From the NCBI RefSeq assembly GCF_022605725.1, contig NC_065553.1:9858001-9922000 (forward strand): a stretch of DNA of 64,000 nt, written 5' to 3'. This DNA comes from Anthonomus grandis grandis. Lineage: Eukaryota; Arthropoda; Insecta; Coleoptera; Curculionidae. The notes below the pieces were generated by a model. That model was not told the origin of the DNA, ran no database searches, and saw only the letters and a program-made list of their open reading frames with translations. Positions 24,001 through 32,300 of this stretch are shown one piece after another (within the stretch, counting starts at the first letter, position 1; each line of letters starts with the position of its first letter). A program made the translations under genes and the position numbers.

Positions 24001-26191
24001 TCTTTATGTTACCTATAAACAAAGTATATAGATTTCAACTGTTAGACTGTGCTATAAATGTGATTTTTTTTGTCGAGTGCATTGAAAACTTGCATTTGAA
24101 AAATGAAAACATGTCGAAAAGGGTGAACCGTAACCCTACTGTAAACCGTATATACATTTACATGCTAGACTAGGTACCGTAAAACTATAGATCCTAACCT
24201 TTAAACGGCATAGACAAGTAGTTAGCTGCCGCGTCTCTAAAGAGTCTGCTTAAGAGCAAGATCCTCCGGTGATAGATAGAACCACCTAGCGTGAGACCGA
24301 CGAAGACACACATAGTTGTATCTCTTATCAGACAATTCCTTCGCCCTAAGAGTCGTGAAATCTGACTAGTTTAACTGGATAGTGGCACTTAGGAATCCAT
24401 TTCAGCTCCCTAGGTATTGCGATTCACCCGGGGAGCGGCTAATGTTGGGAGCAGGAAGAAACTGCAGACCACTTCATCGGAGATTCCTCAATACTCACGA
24501 ATTGCTTTGCTCAGGATATTGGTAGCCCTGAGTAGGGCATAACGGGTCTATCGGAAGATAGCCCTTGGCCGTTCACTGTGCACCCAATTCAATTCGAAAA
24601 CTGCTTTAAATCATTGACCAATACTTACTTTGGACATGCCCTATCTAACTGTCTGAAATCTCGAATCTTTGAAATATTGAGTCTTCTACATATAAATGTA
24701 AAACGTAATTTAAATGTAAAATTATAATTGAAGGAAGTCGTCCATTTTCTCAAAGAGACCTAGATTCAATAATTTAAAGGGAACAAAAAGTCTCGGTCTC
24801 AAAAGTATTTATTAATTCTAACAGTAGGCTACACGTGTTTCGCTCATATTAAGAGCATCATCAGACCTAAAAAATTAAAAACAAAGAAATCAAATACAAT
24901 AACAACATTAAAGTTAGATAAAATTGGTACCTTAAAAATCGACTACAAACAGTACATGCTTTCCGGTCGCATTATACACACACACTAAATAAAATAAATT
25001 CTTAGGAATGTGATACGCCACAAGTTTGTAAAAGACCAAAACAAGTAAATTAAAATTGATGAAATACAAAAATATAAAATTATTGTCCTATGTGAGATTC
25101 GAACCTACTGCTAGTCTCGAAAAACACGTTAGTTAAGCAATGTAAACTACTGCGCTACTTCGAGATATTTCTAGTAGAAGTGGAGTATGTCAGGCAATAT
25201 TGTTAAAAATGAGTCCCGGTTCAAAATTAAAAACGTCGTTACCACAGTCTAGGATTGGGCTTTTCTTGGCTTTGGTGATTTCTAATTTTTCCAGAAGGTC
25301 CAGTTTTCTGCTTTTTTGGCATTCATGCACGACTGATACTTTATCAGGAACAGAATGTTGATATTCTTTAATTAGTTCGTAAAGTCTATGGAATTCTTAA
25401 TCGAAAACTCGTTGTTAAAACCAGCTTCATCTCTGAGAGTGTCATTTAACCAGGAAGATAATTTATAACAGGGGGAATTGACGTATGAGGCCACAGATCT
25501 TATTGGGATTCCTTCTTTGTGTACTTTTGGTAAGCCATATAGTGCAGGGCTAATGTTCTCTTAAAAACTTTAAAAGGCTTTTGTTCTCAGTTCTTGTTTA
25601 CATAACAATTATCGTAGTGTTGTAACCATGTGATTTTAATGTTTGTGTAGATCCAGTTTTAGTCCCATTCTCATGCATCTTAATATGACATTTTTATTCA
25701 TTGTTAGTTGTTTTAACCTTTTTACCTTGCCGGAAGAACTATATTTTTAATATGTATTGACGAAAACCCTCAATTTGTATCCCTGATGATGGACATGTTA
25801 TATGTCCGAAACAAGTAGGATTAATAATTTTTAAATAAATTTAGTGGAGGATGACCCGAAGCATTTTTAGTTACCCATTGACAATAATTATTTGTAAAAT
25901 CTATAATAATTCAAAAACTAAACGAATTTTCACAGATTCCTAGCTCAAGCCGGTAGGTCCGGATCCCAACGGCACATTCTAAGTCATTTATCGGTGGCCG
26001 AGACGGCCTTCAGCGAGACCACCACGCCATCTGGCCCCGGAGGCCAAATCGAACTATCAGAAGCCGAATGCGACATCGACACTCTTAAGAAGCTCAAATT
26101 GGGTCTGCGCAGTTCGCTGTGGTCCAGACCACAGGCCGGTCAGCAAGGTGGTGGTCAACAACCACCCTCTGACTATTCTATTGCCGTATGA
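1..26191 (+). CDS. Dscam2: Dscam-family cell adhesion receptor, 3' part (22 exons)
   Basis: Homophilic immunoglobulin-superfamily receptor that acts at neuronal surfaces in self-recognition and wiring. Exons: 1-108, 170-272, 2485-2575, 2634-2811, 2868-3066, 3119-3271, 3331-3486, 3556-3670, 5160-5341, 12241-12365, 12421-12539, 12598-12741, 12795-12858, 12916-13165, 18087-18257, 18313-18453, 18521-18637, 18703-18875, 20574-20609, 20859-21006, 23111-23204, 25936-26191. All junctions are GT-AG and keep one frame, 1041 codons including TGA. Domain order is the canonical Dscam one: end of an Ig domain (SDSGAYFCQASN), FN3 1-4, Ig10 (12241-12597; Cys at LNCES and YTCQV), FN3 5-6, membrane segment, tail ending DYSIAV. 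The tail carries YATF and YYATIH, both Tyr signalling candidates. The gene is cut by the left window edge; the Ig exons that are alternative in arthropod Dscam genes would lie further left. Family certain; paralogue (Dscam2-like) is inferred from memory of the C-terminus. The acceptor at 20858 was chosen because the nearer CAG acceptor leads straight into a stop. Confidence 0.9.
273..2484. other. Dscam intron with a MITE-like repeat
   Basis: Intron inside FN3 domain 1. It holds the inverted-repeat element at 1445-2129 and otherwise AT-rich sequence with no coding signal that I can support. Confidence 0.7.
1445..2129. mobile_element. MITE-like element, about 685 bp
   Basis: The left end begins GTACAGGGTC and the right end finishes GACCTTGTAC. 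Both run inwards to the same stretch, GGTGAAAAGTAAAAAAAAT (left near 1494; right, on the opposite strand, near 2104), followed by ACAAAACTTTT / ATAAAACTTTT. The left arm has about 25 extra bases. No transposase is encoded inside, so it is a non-autonomous DNA transposon or foldback relic. Confidence 0.6.
3671..5159. other. Dscam intron in FN3 domain 4
   Basis: No gene seen. Between about 4024 and 4357 there is repeat-like sequence bounded by ATACAGGATG and its counterpart CCACCCTGTAC, resembling ends of non-autonomous DNA transposons, but the two ends are not a clean inverted repeat. Confidence 0.5.
5342..12240. other. 6.9-kb Dscam intron between FN3-4 and Ig10
   Basis: Large AT-rich intron. 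It contains the mariner remnant at 8107-9070, GC-rich blocks at about 7440-7660 and 9640-9850, and low-complexity AT and TATG/TACA stretches (10920-10970). I see no exon with splice sites compatible with Dscam in it. Confidence 0.7.
8107..9070 (-). pseudogene. Mariner-type transposase remnant
   Basis: Reading the minus strand, successive frames give a decayed IS630/mariner-superfamily transposase. N-terminal helix-turn-helix pieces lie near 9060-8990 (IDIIELFFGNNQCAKRTV). A middle part contains HNIYWSDSN and KLNVWADIFVDHLVG near 8580-8480, then LTGEMYLELLEDVIHPAL, and a C-terminal part reads WPSRSLDLIFGFLFMGSL near 8340-8270, where the family has WPxRSPDLTPLDFFLWGxL. Frameshifts and stops between the pieces, and the change of the last catalytic region from DLTPLD to DLIFGF, mean it is dead. 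Terminal repeats were not found. Confidence 0.75.
13166..18086. other. 4.9-kb Dscam intron in FN3 domain 6
   Basis: Holds the minus-strand Rac-like gene (15434-16009). The rest is AT-rich. A more balanced stretch at about 17030-17250 looks like an unclassified repeat. No further exon is supported. Confidence 0.7.
15434..16009 (-). CDS. Rac-like small GTPase, intronless, nested in Dscam intron
   Basis: 191-residue Rho-family GTPase closest to Rac (Rac1 is 192), starting at the ATG that aligns with the Rac start (MQTIKCVIVGD). An upstream in-frame TTG was not used. Retained: P-loop GK16T17, Phe28, Tyr32 and Thr35 of switch I, the Rac-specific Trp56, Gln61, base-specificity box TKLD, SAL, and a C-terminal CRIL that predicts geranylgeranylation. 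Changed: Gly12 to Ser, Ala59-Gly60 to Thr-Ser (so the invariant DxxG motif reads DTTS), Glu62 to Gln, and the polybasic stretch before the CAAX box is gone (LTESACECRIL). There is no intron and it lies antisense in a Dscam intron, which fits a retrocopy of a Rac gene; no poly(A) tract or target duplication remains. The frame is fully open, so it has probably been under selection. Ser60 predicts poor GTP-driven switching, so a dominant-negative-like or GDP-biased role is possible (inference). Confidence 0.88.
   Translation of the reverse strand: MQTIKCVIVGDSAIGKTSMLTSYTNEYFPTEYVPTVYDYFSANIKEDYKLINLGLWDTTSQQDYIKLRMLSYSKTDVFLICFSLVDPESFRHVKTKWYPEVSDASPSTPIMLVGTKLDLRQDKGTTKKLKDRNLHPISHTQGNNMAKKIGAVKYLECSALTHKGLKTVFHQVSSVLRSSSLTESACECRIL
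18313..18453 (+). CDS. Dscam exon with transmembrane segment
   Basis: This exon encodes the end of the ectodomain (DVPPPDLITQGNDNHPFY), a run of about 22 hydrophobic residues beginning KFIIIAVISTILG, and the basic stop-transfer residues RRR at the 3' end. It fixes the orientation of the receptor: everything upstream is extracellular, everything downstream cytoplasmic. Phase 1 on both sides, so it could in principle be skipped in frame, which would give a secreted form; there is no evidence for this in the sequence itself. Confidence 0.9.
18876..20573. other. Dscam intron before the microexon
   Basis: No gene supported. On the minus strand at about 19860-19780 a short stretch (LNLSKTRIMKF) faintly recalls a non-LTR reverse transcriptase, but too little is left to classify. 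A short direct repeat (TATGAAATTTCA) occurs twice at about 20313-20370. Confidence 0.4.
20574..20609 (+). CDS. Dscam cytoplasmic microexon (36 nt)
   Basis: A 36-nt exon encoding KPVKKRPDYYNI, with a good polypyrimidine tract and CAG acceptor on the left and a GTATGT donor on the right. Both flanking introns are phase 0, so it can be included or skipped without changing the frame. Its last four residues repeat the last four residues of the exon before it (NSPYYNI at 18864-18875), so inclusion doubles a Tyr-x-Asn site of the kind bound by Grb2/Drk-type SH2 domains. The basic stretch VKKR is added as well. That it is alternatively spliced is an inference. Confidence 0.7.
21007..23110. other. Dscam intron with piggyBac remnant
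   Basis: AT-rich intron. It holds the piggyBac-like remnant at 22070-22600 and repeated phrases around ACGATTTC (near 21150, 21490 and 21740) typical of an old unclassified interspersed repeat. Confidence 0.5.
22070..22600 (-). pseudogene. piggyBac-like transposase fragment
   Basis: Two minus-strand frames that follow each other. The first includes VKNFCIDKARESFR, resembling the piggyBac N-xx-IDE-xx-xxFRGR region. The second reads VINLAKQLLEIGRICITGNW followed by YLSIYCL, resembling the family's L-x-LL-x-GR-xxx-TDNWYTS signature. The catalytic Asp of TDNWY is Gly here and IDE reads IDK. A stop lies between the halves. Inactive fragment; assignment rests on these short motifs only. Confidence 0.5.
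24165..24600. repeat. GC-richer unclassified repeat-like block
   Basis: About 430 bp with near-balanced base composition in an otherwise roughly 70% AT intron. No open frame of useful length on either strand and no resemblance to a structural RNA that I recognise. The sharp change of composition suggests an inserted repeat (for example a retroelement untranslated region). Confidence 0.35.
24825..24869 (-). ncRNA. Hammerhead-ribozyme-like motif A
   Basis: On the minus strand: a 5-nt strand UAGGU, the core CUGAUGA, one extra U, a 4-bp hairpin GCUC/GAGC, the core GAAA, a short self-complementary ACACGUGU element whose end gives the cleavage triplet GUA, then GCCUA, which pairs with UAGGU. This is the full order of a type I hammerhead with the very short stem III known from Penelope-like elements. 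It lies 3' of, and on the same strand as, a Penelope-like reverse transcriptase fragment. The extra base before stem II makes activity uncertain. Confidence 0.55.
25085..25170 (-). repeat. tRNA-like stretch in retroelement tail
   Basis: The minus strand has an A-box-like TAGCGCAGTAG and, about 40 nt further on, a B-box-like GGTTCGAATC. The acceptor and anticodon stems do not fold convincingly, so this is a decayed tRNA or a tRNA-derived (SINE-like) piece rather than a functional tRNA gene. Confidence 0.35.
25220..25560 (-). pseudogene. Penelope-like reverse transcriptase fragment
   Basis: The minus strand encodes LYGLPKVHKEGIPIRSVASY, then VNSPCYKLSSWLND, the conserved N-terminal part of the reverse transcriptase of Penelope-like elements (consensus GLPKxHKxGxPLRPI). 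It continues through a frameshift to EYQHSVPDKVSVVHECQKSR. Truncated at both ends; no catalytic YxDD region is present. Confidence 0.6.
25779..25821 (+). ncRNA. Hammerhead-ribozyme-like motif B
   Basis: On the plus strand: AUCC, core CUGAUGA, one extra U, a perfect 6-bp hairpin GGACAU/AUGUCC with a 5-nt loop, core GAAA, then CAAGU closing a minimal stem III, cleavage triplet GUA, and GGAU, which pairs perfectly with AUCC. Same architecture as motif A, including the single extra base before stem II, but opposite strand and a different sequence in the helices, so the pairing is conserved while the bases are not. Confidence 0.55.
25936..26191 (+). CDS. Dscam terminal coding exon
   Basis: Last coding exon, entered in phase 2 from the AG at 25934-25935 and ending at TGA 26189-26191. 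It encodes the conserved Dscam tail with the Ser/Thr-rich piece AETAFSETTTPSGPGG, the acidic piece IELSEAECDIDTLKKL, LGLRSSLWSRP, a Gln/Gly-rich linker and the C-terminus DYSIAV. The final I-A-V fits a hydrophobic (class II) PDZ ligand. The exon is markedly richer in G+C than the surrounding intron, as expected for a conserved coding exon. Confidence 0.9.
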
Positions 26192-26303
26192 AGAGAAAAA
26201 AAAAGATTTTTCTTTTAAAAATTGTGAATCTTCCACGGGTATGGCCAGTTTCGTTTTTGTTTTATATAAATAGGTTACAACCCTCTAAATGTTCATAAAG
26301 GAG

Positions 26304-26309
26304 AATAAA
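26304..26309 (+). promoter_or_regulatory. Dscam polyadenylation signal
   Basis: AATAAA 113 nt after the Dscam stop codon; a second AATAAA cluster lies near 26490. The 3' UTR must be short or run into the Tc1 element, which begins at 26503. Confidence 0.5.
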
Positions 26310-26502
26310 TTGTTATAATAATACTATTAACAGATTCGACTTCTTTCTCGATTAAAAAGTTGTAGAAATTCCATTCTTTTATTTTCGTTCAAAAAATGTT
26401 CTTAATATAATTAAACAAAAACAGGGATTTTTAGATGTACATATATCAGAAGCTCTTAAATAGTGTACGATTTTTGAAAGAAAAAATTCAATAAAATAAA
26501 TA

Positions 26503-27642
26503 CACTACGCACCAAAATTAACGCGTAATTTTAGAAATTGCATTTTTTTCTGGAGTTTTTTTATTATCTTTCTAGTTTAATTTATAAATAATTAAAATAA
26601 AAATATACAATGTATTCTCAAAATTTTATACCAAAAAATTAATCAAATAATTTTATTAAGTCAGTAACCGGTATTTCCCTCTCTGGCGTTAATAATGCTT
26701 GACAACGATCCTTCATACGGCTGTCGCAGTCGTCTCCCATGATATCTCACATGCGCTCTATTGGATTCATATCCAGGCTTCTGGGTGGCCAATCCATGGT
26801 AGCGATTTGGACTTCTTCGAGGTACTCCTGGACCAGCCTTGCCACGTGTGGTCGAACATTATCGTGCATAAACAGAAAATTATCTCCCACATAAGGGGCG
26901 AATGGGACCACATGATCTAAAATGTCTGTAATTTACCTCTGTGAAGTAAGCCGTCCTCGATCTACAAATACTAATTCTGCGCAACACTCCATATTAATCT
27001 GCACTGCGCATATCGTTATCCTGGTATTCAGTCAGAAAAAAAGACAGTATGTGAATTCATCGCTAAACATAACCTGTGCCCAATCCTCATTTTCCCAACC
27101 AACGTTTTCACGAGCGAATTGTAGTATTCGCCTCCTACGCTCTCTAGTGAAATATGAGATGAATAATGGACCAGTAGATGCTCTAGCAGACCTTATATTG
27201 GTCTACGCTAGCCTTCTCCTGAATGTGTTTTTAAATTATTCTGCAATTGTAACGCTCCAGGAAGCCATTTTCTAAGTGCTAGTCACAAACCGTTGCCTCA
27301 AGGTACGAATTCGTAGAAATAGGTCTTCATCAAAGGTTGTAACTCTTCCACGAACTTGGCCTGGACTTCTAATGTTGCTACCAGATTATGTAAACTGACT
27401 CGAAACTCTGGAGATGGTTGACTAGTTGAAATTAAATATTTCAGCAAACTGAATGTGGTTCTACCCTTCTTCGTGAAGAGTAACAACTCTAATACAGTCA
27501 GCTACTGACAAATTGCGGTGTTCTCGTTGAGGTGGATTCATTTTGCAAGAACTCAATATGTAAAGTTAAAATCACGTCGACTATCGAAACTCTACTCAAG
27601 TAAAACGCATGAAATTCTGAATGTTAATTTTGGAGGGCAGTG
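26503..27642 (-). mobile_element. Tc1-like transposon, nearly complete but decayed
   Basis: Left end CACTACGCACCAAAATTAAC and right end (reverse complement) CACTGCCCTCCAAAATTAAC are matching inverted terminal repeats. Each is flanked by TA (26501-26502 and 27643-27644), the usual Tc1/mariner target duplication. About 1.14 kb. The transposase lies on the minus strand. It sits about 310 bp after the Dscam stop codon, close to where Dscam transcription should end. Confidence 0.9.
26690..27541 (-). pseudogene. Tc1-like transposase, frameshifted
   Basis: DDE transposase of the Tc1 family, read in pieces on the minus strand from ATG 27541-27539. It shows an N-terminal HTH region (NLSVADCIRVVTLHEEGRTT), the first catalytic Asp in VMFSDEFTYC, the second in FLFMHDNVRPHVARLVQEYL, and the third acidic position in MDWPPRSLDMNPIERM. 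Several frameshifts and a stop separate the pieces, so no active protein can be made, although all three catalytic positions still look present. Confidence 0.85.
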
Positions 27643-27644
27643 TA

Positions 27645-29181
27645 CATTTTTTGATCGATGATTTTTGATACGGATTTTATGTGCCAAAAGAGTTACCTTT
27701 TTATTAAAAATAGAGAAAAGATCAAAAACTTGACCTAAAATTTGACTTTTAAGTTGCAATATTGGTTTTTATTACTTAAAATTCTCTTAAAGATCGTTAA
27801 ACTGCTCTGGGCCGCTGTTACAGAAGATTTTAATATAAAACTAAATAAACACAAAACATTTATTGATTTTTCTTTGCAACATTTTTTCATGATATAATTA
27901 GTTGACTAATAAATACTTTATACATATTATTTTTGAGTATTTAGTAAAATTTTATACGCCTAATCCATAATGTTAAAATAAAAATATCGCTGGCTATACC
28001 CATTTATTATTTATAAAGCTCGAGAAGGTGTCTGCTTTTGGAAAAATAAAATCAAAGAAACTTTCGGAAATAGTTTTGTATATATTTTTACAATAAAAAC
28101 TCGTTACTGCCAAAATGTTAAATGTTTACTTTTAAGTTGGGAGAAGACACGTTTTTGAGCTTTAAAAAGGACACGCCTAGTTGTAATATATCATTCTAGT
28201 TTTACGGATATGAATCAAAATTTTATACAAAAAGAATCAAAAATATAGAGTATATTATGTTAAAAAGCTGCAGAATTGATAAAAAATTTGGAATATTGTA
28301 TATATGTATATTCTTTTATGAAAATTATTAAATCAGCTAAATTTAAATTATTCAAGTCTGATGGCTTAAGAAATTCTGTGGGGTACATAAGACTAAAATG
28401 TTTTTGAAATTCTAACACTTTGATATGAAAAATACCAAAAGTACCTACATCTCAACATGTTTAATTTAACAAGGATTTGTTTTGAATCTACATCTACATT
28501 AATCCTGTCATATTATTATCTACATCTATTTTTGTTCGTGCTAAAATTTATGTATGTGCAGCGAAACTCCCTGAGTATATTATATACCCTGGATAAATTT
28601 TTGCTTCTACCTACGTAATAGACTTGAACTCATTTCAAAATTCAATGAGTTTTTCTGATGATCCCGAATGAAATATATGTATTTAGGATTTGTTTTGAAA
28701 TATTAGTTATTATTTAAAATTATACTCATTACTCTCTACGTAAGGTTTGTTCATTTCCTAATAATCACTTCGTAATAGCTGCAAGCTGATTTACAATACC
28801 AAAACTAAATTTTTTATCAATTTTTAGCTTACTGCCTTTGTTAAAGTACTATATCTTTGGATAAACCATTTTGGAAAACCGTTTTCTACTTTTTACGTAT
28901 TATACTTTCCACTGTTGTAATAAGACTTGCATAAGGTTAGGTCCCCTCATATAAAATAGCTCAATTAAACTAAAAACTATACTATTCGAGGGGTTCCCCG
29001 ACCGATTTAAAATAGTTAAGTACTCAGATAAATCAAACAATAAAAAAGAATCAAAACTGAAACTGAAATCCCTGTAACAGAGTTAATAGTTCAACAATAA
29101 AGAAGATGGTTTGAAAACAATTGGATTTTATTTCTGGATCGTCAAGTGATAATAAACACTACAGTAATATACAAAAATAGC
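27645..29181. other. Intergenic, no gene seen
   Basis: AT-rich sequence between the Tc1 element and the 3' end of the M13 gene. I see no open frame, repeat or RNA that I can support. Confidence 0.6.
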
Positions 29182-29187
29182 TTTATT
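29182..29187 (-). promoter_or_regulatory. M13 gene polyadenylation signal
   Basis: TTTATT on the plus strand (AATAAA on the minus), about 205 nt after the M13 stop codon. Confidence 0.5.
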
Positions 29188-29391
29188 CAAAACATAAGAT
29201 AAATTTGTGATCTAACTGTAAAAAAAAATAATATACAGTAAATTGTTTTAAATATAAATAATAATGTCTTTAAAAAGCACAAAATCAACAGATTTTTCTA
29301 CAAGCACTGGCGCTAAAATATAAACTTAAAAAATATAAAGTCTTTAGGAAAAAGGTCAAATATAAGTCAAAACATATATATTTATAAAACT

Positions 29392-32300
29392 TTAAAAAAC
29401 TGTCTGGCATTGTTTAATACTAGTATCGAAACAGCCAAAGGCTGCAGGAAAATTGGGTATTTGAGACCAAGCCAACTCCAAACTAGAAAAATAAAAGTTT
29501 ATAGGCCTTTAATATATGATTGTACGTAAGAAAACCTACCTTGACATTGCGGGAAGTTTAAAGGAGACCAAGCTTTTATAAGTATCATACTCAAGGGTTG
29601 ACACAGAACACTTCGCCTAGAAACAAACATTAACAAAATTATTCATTTTAAATTAATTGCCTTTTGATGTTTAGTTATTGTGTTTTAAGGGTAATTGTGA
29701 CTTATAGTAGCTGTCATGTAAGAAACTTTAAATTTTTTGAAAAGTAAATGTTTACGTTAAATATTACGTTTAATCGCTATAATCAAAACATCTTATGTCT
29801 TTAGGTATTTACAAACGTACAGAAATAAAGGCAGCAATTTAAGCATTTTAATTGATTTTTCTAGTTTTATCAGTCATAAAAAAATAAAGCTATACCTGAG
29901 AAAAAGCTAGGAAATATAAGGCAGAATCCTCGTATTGTTCCAAGCCGCTAAAGTGGCTATGATCTTCATTTTGAGAGATTAAAAGAGCCTGTAACAGAAA
30001 AAATATATTACATAACTACGGGTGAATGGTAACGATTTCTGACGATTGTGAAACTGAAACATCAAATCATAAAACACGTGTTTTATGATCAGATGTTTCA
30101 AGAAAAGATTAAAACTAGGTTTAGCTTCTTTTAATTAGTTCCCGAAGACGCTAACTTCGTTATCGAAACACGTGTCGAAAATAAAATAAAGAATTTTGGT
30201 TAGTAGGAAAACTGTTTTGGGACTTTAGTGTCACACTAAAGGTTCCAACCATATGAAACATCAAATCTGAATGAGAAATGTATATTGCAGCAGGGTTGTA
30301 AAAAATGTCAGGTAATGAAAAAACTACATATCAAAATGTTAAAATTACGTAATCTTGGTTATGATCCTTAAATTGTAATGTAAAGAAAACTTATTTAGAA
30401 TACGAAATCCAGTTTATAAACTTAAAAACAACTGCAGATAAGAATTAGAAATCAAATGTTTCAATTATAAAATAAAAAAATTTTAAGCGAAAAACTGGTA
30501 AGGAATCAGTCGTGTTTGTACTTCTGAAGATATGATGAAAGGTAACTATTTAATGTGTCGTGACAATGGTTAATGAAACACCTATTTTATTAAATGTTAA
30601 AAATGATCCTCCGTTAAACATAGAATAATGCAATTGTTGTTCAAAACGTCTGCGCACATTAGCGAACATTGCGTTAACAACTCTACTTCAAAGATCTTCA
30701 AGACTTAGGAGTCATCTAAAAGTCTTTGTGGCAAAGGCTTTTAGAAGGTTTTTAGATGACTCCATAAAAAAAAATCCAAAGGGGTAAGCTCAGGAGATCT
30801 AGCAGGCCATTCTACGATACCTCTCCGGCCAATCCATCGTTCACGAAATACGTGGTGAAAAAAAAATTAATGATAGCAAAATCCATGGACCACAAATTAA
30901 AATTATTTTTGAAATTAAATAAATTATGATTCAAGTAATTACCACATCGTATATATTTAACAGATCTGGTTTAACTAAAACAAACCTCATGCGCAATTTT
31001 CACAGCCAGCACCTCTTTTAACACCGTCAGCGCTGTTCCATTCAGTCTGGAGGTGGGTATATTGGGATTCAACTTCAGGATATGTCTATAATCACAATAA
31101 GAATTAACAATTTATGGAACTAAAAAAAAATATCGTTCTAATTACCTAGCCAAACAGGTCAGGCTCGGTTGTACCAATTTAACAGAATCGTTACCAGCCA
31201 TATGCAAATAGGATAGAACTTTATTATTTGCTGCCCATAGACTACCGTAGGGCAAAATTGCTGATAGAATGGCCTGGGCCATTTCTACGCCAAGTCTTCC
31301 ATAAATAACTGGTCTGAAAAAGTGAAAAAAAATACATTTTTTAATTTATGAATTTTCATGAGAAATTGTAGATTTTTATTTCTATTTCACAACGAAATAG
31401 ACATCATATTTTTAATAAAATATAATAAGTGTCAAATAACTTAACTAGACGTTGACTTTTTCACAAAATTGCAATAATCTTAATCACAAGCCATGCTCAA
31501 TGCGACAAACAGCTTATGAATAAAGTAACCTTAACTATTACAAACAAAATAATACAAAAAGGGGTAGTATAATAAAATTATACTACACTAAAATAAAAGA
31601 TTTCTAGTAATGGTTTATAATTCATACATAATTATATGTATTGCCTGGCTTTAAAGCGTTTTTTTTTAAGGCATAAATTTATTTATATGCAAAATTTAAG
31701 TGTAGACAGCGAATTATTTCCTTGGCACACCGATATAATGGACTAACCTTAATCCACCATCCGCTTGATTTTTTTTTTAATTATGGCAATTATTAAATTA
31801 TCTACATAACTTCTTAACTGCTTAACAACACATAAATTTGTTTAATAAACAAATTTATGTGTTGTGTCGAGAATCAATGACACTTTTGTTCCAATAAGAA
31901 AAAATATATATCGGATAAATTAAATCCTGATCACAGTACTGGTAAGAAATATTTCCTGATAGTCACATATGAAGTCAAATTGCAATTTCGGAAATTTATG
32001 TCAAAACATTATTTTTTTCAAATTTTACATTTAAAATGCACCATGTTAACAAGCTGCATAAATCCTTAGAACCTCTTAAATGGCTTGTGGGTGAGTGGAA
32101 GATAATATTATCTACTAATGAAGGAAAACTAAATTATTACTTGTTATAGGCAAGTGGAAAACTATTAAGGCAGAAATAAGTCATCCAACCAAGCCGCAAA
32201 CGCTAAAATTTACTGAGCATATGGAGTTTTTGTCCTTCGGAGCGCCTCTGTTAGTCTTCAGTTCGAAAAGTAACAGAGTGAAGCAGGGTGGTAAAGCGCG

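Larger units (their letters stand above)
23205..25935. other. Last Dscam intron, rich in retroelement relics
   Basis: Contains a GC-rich unclassified block (24165-24600), a hammerhead-like motif on the minus strand (24825-24869), a tRNA-like stretch (25085-25170), a Penelope-like reverse transcriptase fragment (25220-25560) and a second hammerhead-like motif on the plus strand (25779-25821). Confidence 0.7.

Noticed and set aside
25085..25170. Functional tRNA gene
   Set aside because: A- and B-box-like motifs exist, but acceptor, anticodon and D arms do not fold into a cloverleaf.
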